The translations under genes and the position numbers were made by a program. Shown here in pieces: positions 60,612 to 64,000 of a DNA stretch of 64,000 nt. The notes under the pieces are model-generated. The model saw nothing but the letters and a program-made list of their open reading frames with translations, was not told the origin of the DNA and made no database searches. Source of the DNA: Hyphomicrobiales bacterium (GTDB lineage: Bacteria; Pseudomonadota; Alphaproteobacteria; Rhizobiales; Rhizobiaceae). Positions within the stretch are counted from its first letter, which is position 1. Each line of letters opens with the position of its first letter. Where the stretch lies: assembly GCA_900468625.1 (NCBI GenBank), contig UBUL01000034.1, positions 1 through 64,000 on the forward strand, in the 5' to 3' direction.

Positions 60612-61733
60612 TCATGCATCCGCCCGCTCCAGCTTCCGGCCGCTCGGAAGCAGCCGCGCGACGGCGCTCAGAAGATCCGTCTGCGATATCAGGCCGAGAA
60701 TGCGATGCCCGTCATCCACGATGATGACGGCATGTGTGCGGCCGTCTGTGAGAACCGGCAGGAGCGACAGAGCCGGATCGGAAGCCCGTGCGATCGCCGG
60801 CATCGAGATCGCTCGGGCGACGCTATCGGCATTTTCGGACAATTCTCTCAGACCGACCGTTCCGACCAGGCGGCCTTCGGGATCCTTCACCGGCAAAGTG
60901 CGAATATTGTGCTTCAACAGAAGCTGCCTCGCATGATGGGGCTCAGCATCCTCGCTGACGGCAATGACATCGCGCGACATGATATCGGAACAGCTGATAT
61001 CTCCATGTGTCCGGACCACGGCCTGCAACTCGACCTGCCGCAAAAGACGGCCAAGGTCAGCCCGATCGATGTCGAAGGTCTCATCAAGGGCCACGAGAGC
61101 CGCATCGACGTCCTCTTCCTGAAACCCCGCCCGCAAGCTCGAAGGCGGGTCTTGTGTCTGGTGCGTATTCTCGGCGGGTTTTGCGACGACATGCGGATAG
61201 TTGCGCCTGGAAAGCTTATGGAACACCAGGCCCAGGCCGACAAGGATACAGGAATTCATGGCTACGGGGACAAAGGGAAACAAGACCCCCCAGTTTGCAA
61301 CGACCGGCCCACCCAGAACGGCCGTAAGCGCCGCAGCGCCGCCGGGCGGATGTAGGCAGCGGGCGAACGACATCGCGCCGATCGCAAGCGAGACGCCGAC
61401 CCCGATCGCAATGATCGGATCACGGATGAAATAGGCTGCTATGATCCCCATCATGGCGGAAATCGTGTTGCCGCCGATGATCGACCAGGGCTGGGCCAGC
61501 GGACTTGCCGGCACGGCAAACAGAAGCACCGCCGACGCTCCCATGGGCGCGACGATCAGCGGAAGATGCGGCCCCTGACCGAAGAAATAGCCGCTGATGA
61601 CGCCGGTGAGGCCGATGCCGATCAAGGCTCCGAGACAGGCAAACAGCCTTTCCCGAAGGGTTGCGCCTGCAAGGATCGGAGAAAACAAGTGGAAGCGACT
61701 GGTTCCCGTCTTCTGGGAATCTGGGTGCTGCAT
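60612..61733 (-). CDS. HPP-family membrane protein with CBS domains
   Basis: The 373-residue protein has an N-terminal HPP domain of four to six helices, including IVAPMGASAVLLFAVPASPLAQPW and the SFARCLHPPGGAAALTAV signature. A linker follows, then two CBS domains (about 235-360: DIMSRDVIAVSEDAEPHHAR, VIIVDDGHRILGLISQTDLL). Plant HPP proteins transport nitrite into chloroplasts; CBS domains usually sense adenosyl ligands. A transporter controlled by nucleotides is plausible. It follows a LysR gene on the same strand by 51 bases. Confidence 0.92.
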   Translation of the reverse strand: MQHPDSQKTGTSRFHLFSPILAGATLRERLFACLGALIGIGLTGVISGYFFGQGPHLPLIVAPMGASAVLLFAVPASPLAQPWSIIGGNTISAMMGIIAAYFIRDPIIAIGVGVSLAIGAMSFARCLHPPGGAAALTAVLGGPVVANWGVLFPFVPVAMNSCILVGLGLVFHKLSRRNYPHVVAKPAENTHQTQDPPSSLRAGFQEEDVDAALVALDETFDIDRADLGRLLRQVELQAVVRTHGDISCSDIMSRDVIAVSEDAEPHHARQLLLKHNIRTLPVKDPEGRLVGTVGLRELSENADSVARAISMPAIARASDPALSLLPVLTDGRTHAVIIVDDGHRILGLISQTDLLSAVARLLPSGRKLERADA

Positions 61734-61784
61734 GATCGAACCGGTTGTATGATTGAGGTGTACGGGGGAGGGGGCGTGGTCGTT

Positions 61785-62696
61785 TCAGAATTCGCTTTTC
61801 ATCAGCCGCTGATCGGTGCGCCTGGCGCCATTCAAAACGTCTTGAAAAGCCTCCAGCGCACTCGGGCGTTTATCCTTGCGGTAGACCAGGATCGTATCGA
61901 CCGTTGCGAGCCGGTGCGTTGCGGAAGCCATCGGCCAGTGCATGAGATCCAGCACCGATTTGGGCATGACGCCAACCGCGTTTCCGGTCGCAACACTTGC
62001 CAGGATGGCGTGATAGGAACCGAGCTCCGTCGTCTGCAGATCGCTCGATTGGCGCGCCCAATGTTCGGCAATCCTTCGGTACGTACAGCCGGGCTCCAGG
62101 GCGGCGATGGACCCGACGCGGAGATCCGCCGCCGAACGGATCGATGGATGCGCTGACGGCAGGACAAGCAGCAGATCCTCGACGAATGCCGGCTCGGATT
62201 CGAGCGTTTCCAGATCGGCCTGAAAATCGGTATCCTCTTCGAGCATCGCTTCCGGCGGAAGCGCGATCAGTGCGCAATCCAGCCTGTCGCACAAGACATC
62301 GCGGGTGAGGTCGCGCGATGCGCCCAGCGTCAGATGAACGGGCACGTCCGGCCACATGTGATTGAACCGGCTGAGCGCTGCCGGCAGCCGGCTTGCGGCC
62401 GTGCTCTCCATCGTGCCGACCCGCAACGGGCCTGAGGGGCGCATCGGCCTCACGGCCTGACGCGCCTCCAGGGCCAGCGCCGCAAGACGATTGGCATAGA
62501 CGAGAAAGGTTTCGCCTTCGCGCGTCAAAGTCATCTTCTTGCCGTCGCGGCTGAAGAGCAAGACGCCAAGATCGTCTTCCAGCTGCTGTACCCGCGTCGT
62601 CACGTTGGACGGCGCGCGTCCGACTGCTTTCGCCGCCCTGGTGACGCTGCGCTCATTGGCGACCGCAAGAAATATCTCGACCGATGAAAGATCCAA
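61785..62696 (-). CDS. LysR-family transcriptional regulator
   Basis: The 303-residue regulator has the helix-turn-helix SVTRAAKAVGRAPSNVTTRVQQLEDDLG and a LysR effector domain. It lies upstream of the HPP-CBS gene in the same orientation and divergent from the cyclo-ligase gene. The three residues around RAPSNVTTRVQ resemble those of the ArgP/CysB-unlike, catabolic branch. No effector can be named. Confidence 0.9.
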   Translation of the reverse strand: MDLSSVEIFLAVANERSVTRAAKAVGRAPSNVTTRVQQLEDDLGVLLFSRDGKKMTLTREGETFLVYANRLAALALEARQAVRPMRPSGPLRVGTMESTAASRLPAALSRFNHMWPDVPVHLTLGASRDLTRDVLCDRLDCALIALPPEAMLEEDTDFQADLETLESEPAFVEDLLLVLPSAHPSIRSAADLRVGSIAALEPGCTYRRIAEHWARQSSDLQTTELGSYHAILASVATGNAVGVMPKSVLDLMHWPMASATHRLATVDTILVYRKDKRPSALEAFQDVLNGARRTDQRLMKSEF

Positions 62697-62810
62697 CGAA
62701 AAAATCTCGATTCAGGAATTAAACTGCCATATCGTTCGCTATATCGAAATCATTCTCAAGGCTCAAGCCGCTTTCGACAGCAAGGCAGCAGTCAGGAGGA
62801 AAAGAACGGA

Positions 62811-63494
62811 ATGGCAGAACCGGAGCGACATAAAACGAACGAGGATGAAACCCGCGAATATGCTTCGCCCGCATGCTCGCTGCGTGAAATCGATCCCGCT
62901 TATAGCGGCATTCCGGCCGTCACGGCAGAGGACGCCGTTTATGCCTGGCGAAAGGTACAGCGACAGAAGCTGATCGAAGAGCGCATGGCATTGCCGCAGG
63001 CGCAACGCGAGGAATATACCCGCTCGATCGCAGCTCATCTCGACCAGCTCGTCGGCGATGTCGCCGGCAAACATGTCAGCTTGTTCTGGCCGTTTCGAGG
63101 GGAGCCGGACCTCAGGGGATGGCTGAACGGCCTCGCGGCGCGAGGTGCCATATGCTTGCTGCCCGTGGTCGTCGCCAAAGCCACCCCCTTGATTTTCCGA
63201 TCCTGGAAAATGGGCGAGCCGCTCGAACGCGGCGTCTGGAATATCCCGGTGCCTGCGGAGGGAAAACCGGCAGCTCCCGATATCCTGATAGCGCCCGTGG
63301 TCGGCTTCGATCGGGGCTGCTTCCGGCTTGGCTATGGCGGCGGCTTTTTCGACAGAACACTCGCCAGCCTTGCGCGGAAACCTCTGGCCATAGGCGTCGG
63401 CTACCAGTCGCAAGAGATCGACACCATCTATCCGCTTTCCCACGACATTCCGATGGACGTTATCGTCACGCAATCAGAACAGCGATACCGATGA
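62811..63494 (+). CDS. 5-formyltetrahydrofolate cyclo-ligase family protein
   Basis: The 227-residue protein contains LIEERMALPQAQREEYTRSI, VSLFWPFRGEPDLR and the glycine-rich LGYGGGFFDRTLA motif of the cyclo-ligase family, with the ATP-binding KVQRQKL near 50. It has an unusual 45-residue N-terminal extension (PACSLREIDPAYSGI). The family converts 5-formyl-THF to methenyl-THF with ATP. The extension suggests a paralogue rather than the housekeeping enzyme. A GGAGG-type site (CAGGAGGAAAAG) precedes the ATG. Confidence 0.9.
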   Translation: MAEPERHKTNEDETREYASPACSLREIDPAYSGIPAVTAEDAVYAWRKVQRQKLIEERMALPQAQREEYTRSIAAHLDQLVGDVAGKHVSLFWPFRGEPDLRGWLNGLAARGAICLLPVVVAKATPLIFRSWKMGEPLERGVWNIPVPAEGKPAAPDILIAPVVGFDRGCFRLGYGGGFFDRTLASLARKPLAIGVGYQSQEIDTIYPLSHDIPMDVIVTQSEQRYR

Positions 63495-63665
63495 GGCATT
63501 GGACATTGACGCCGGGCTTACCGCACAGCCCGGTGCCGAACAGAACGGCACTTCGCCTGTCATTTCGGCAACACGTGCTCTTCTTGCCGCATCTCAACCC
63601 CGGCGAACCGCCTTCTTCTCCTGGCATGCGAATTGCTTATCCGAAGCAGATCCTCGAAGAGAACA

Positions 63666-63989
63666 ATGCTCATGTTGCACTTTCTGCCCTCCCTGCTTTT
63701 GAGCATTTCCCTCGGTTTGAGTTGGAACAGGTTCATCCTCACCTTCTCGAGCAGGGGCGATTGCCTTCAAGATCAGATGCCGACGACCATGGTTGCGGCT
63801 GCTGTCAGCGTTTCGGCCCTCGCGCTGTGCGTCGCCGACAAGGGGGTTCTGTTGGGCGGGACGATCGCCCTGCTTGGGCTTGCGCTTGCGGCCATCAGCA
63901 AGGGCCTTCCGCACCCCGCCATCATCGTGGGGATCTCGGTTGCAAGCCTTGTCGCCTATCTCCAGTTCACGGGGCATGTGTTGCAATAG
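63666..63989 (+). CDS. Small hydrophobic membrane protein
   Basis: The protein has 107 residues if it starts at the ATG at 63666, preceded by GAAGAGAAC; an ATG two codons later is also possible. Three or four hydrophobic segments are visible (MLHFLPSLLLSISLGLSW, TMVAAAVSVSALALCVA, LLGGTIALLGLALAAI, IIVGISVASLVAYLQF). No family is recognised. It ends eleven bases before the window edge. Confidence 0.5.
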   Translation: MLMLHFLPSLLLSISLGLSWNRFILTFSSRGDCLQDQMPTTMVAAAVSVSALALCVADKGVLLGGTIALLGLALAAISKGLPHPAIIVGISVASLVAYLQFTGHVLQ

Positions 63990-64000
63990 GTCCGCGTGCG

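Noticed and set aside
1..64000. tRNA, rRNA, CRISPR array, insertion sequence or prophage
   Set aside because: No cloverleaf-like sequence, regularly spaced repeats, transposase or phage protein was recognised anywhere in the window.

Overview
The window is GC-rich, densely coded chromosomal-type DNA from a member of the Rhizobiales, most likely Rhizobium or a close relative. The reasons are the gene families (a PuuD urate hydroxylase, a TtuD-type glycerate kinase, FeuPQ/PhoPQ-like regulators, small Rhizobiales-type hypothetical proteins), the alphaproteobacterial codon bias, and a palindromic intergenic repeat of a type common in rhizobia (27021-27124). I saw no rRNA, tRNA, CRISPR array, insertion sequence or phage block. 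All family names come from reading the proteins by eye; no search was run.

Layout. 1-6109: start of a truncated minus-strand gene, a zinc-ribbon/metallo-beta-lactamase-fold protein, a chemoreceptor, and a PepSY / response regulator / PhoQ-like kinase operon. 6289-11795: a 1348-residue Pls/PosA-type single-module NRPS with a membrane-embedded left-handed beta-helix C-terminus, its overlapping phosphopantetheinyl transferase, and an ICMT-like membrane methyltransferase. 12160-30130: a purine-to-glycerate catabolic island with an AzgA-type purine permease, ureidoglycolate lyase (allA), HIU hydrolase (uraH), xdhABC, a VapBC-type toxin-antitoxin pair, a LysR regulator, puuD, guaD, an IclR regulator, gcl, hyi, glxR and ttuD. 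Guanine and hypoxanthine would pass through xanthine, urate and the ureides to glyoxylate, then tartronate semialdehyde, glycerate and phosphoglycerate. The OHCU decarboxylase, allantoinase and allantoate hydrolase steps are not in the window.

30469-40639: an MFS exporter, a remnant of a second MFS gene, an AraC regulator, an NmrA-like protein, and a BaeSR-like two-component system divergent from an RND efflux adaptor/pump pair. 40786-51918: a minus-strand catabolic island made of a polyamine-type ABC importer, NIPSNAP protein, aldehyde dehydrogenase, luciferase-like monooxygenase, flavin reductase, alpha/beta hydrolase, AA_synth-family protein, a ureohydrolase broken by one in-frame TGA, and a GntR regulator. 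Three copies of an ATTATGGYAT-type motif sit upstream of these genes and link them to the GntR protein. The enzyme set resembles that of the trigonelline ring-cleavage pathway (tgnABCD), so this is a good candidate for an N-heterocycle catabolic system in a rhizobium.

52006-63989: an ArsR regulator, a metallophosphoesterase, a dual-specificity phosphatase, a DUF1344-like small protein, a repeat-containing COG4705-like membrane protein, a small periplasmic protein divergent from a response regulator/kinase pair, several small conserved-looking hypotheticals, a DUF488 protein, an HPP-CBS membrane protein, a LysR regulator, a 5-formyl-THF cyclo-ligase family protein and a small membrane protein. 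Most convergent gene pairs are separated by perfect or near-perfect hairpins that look like bidirectional terminators.
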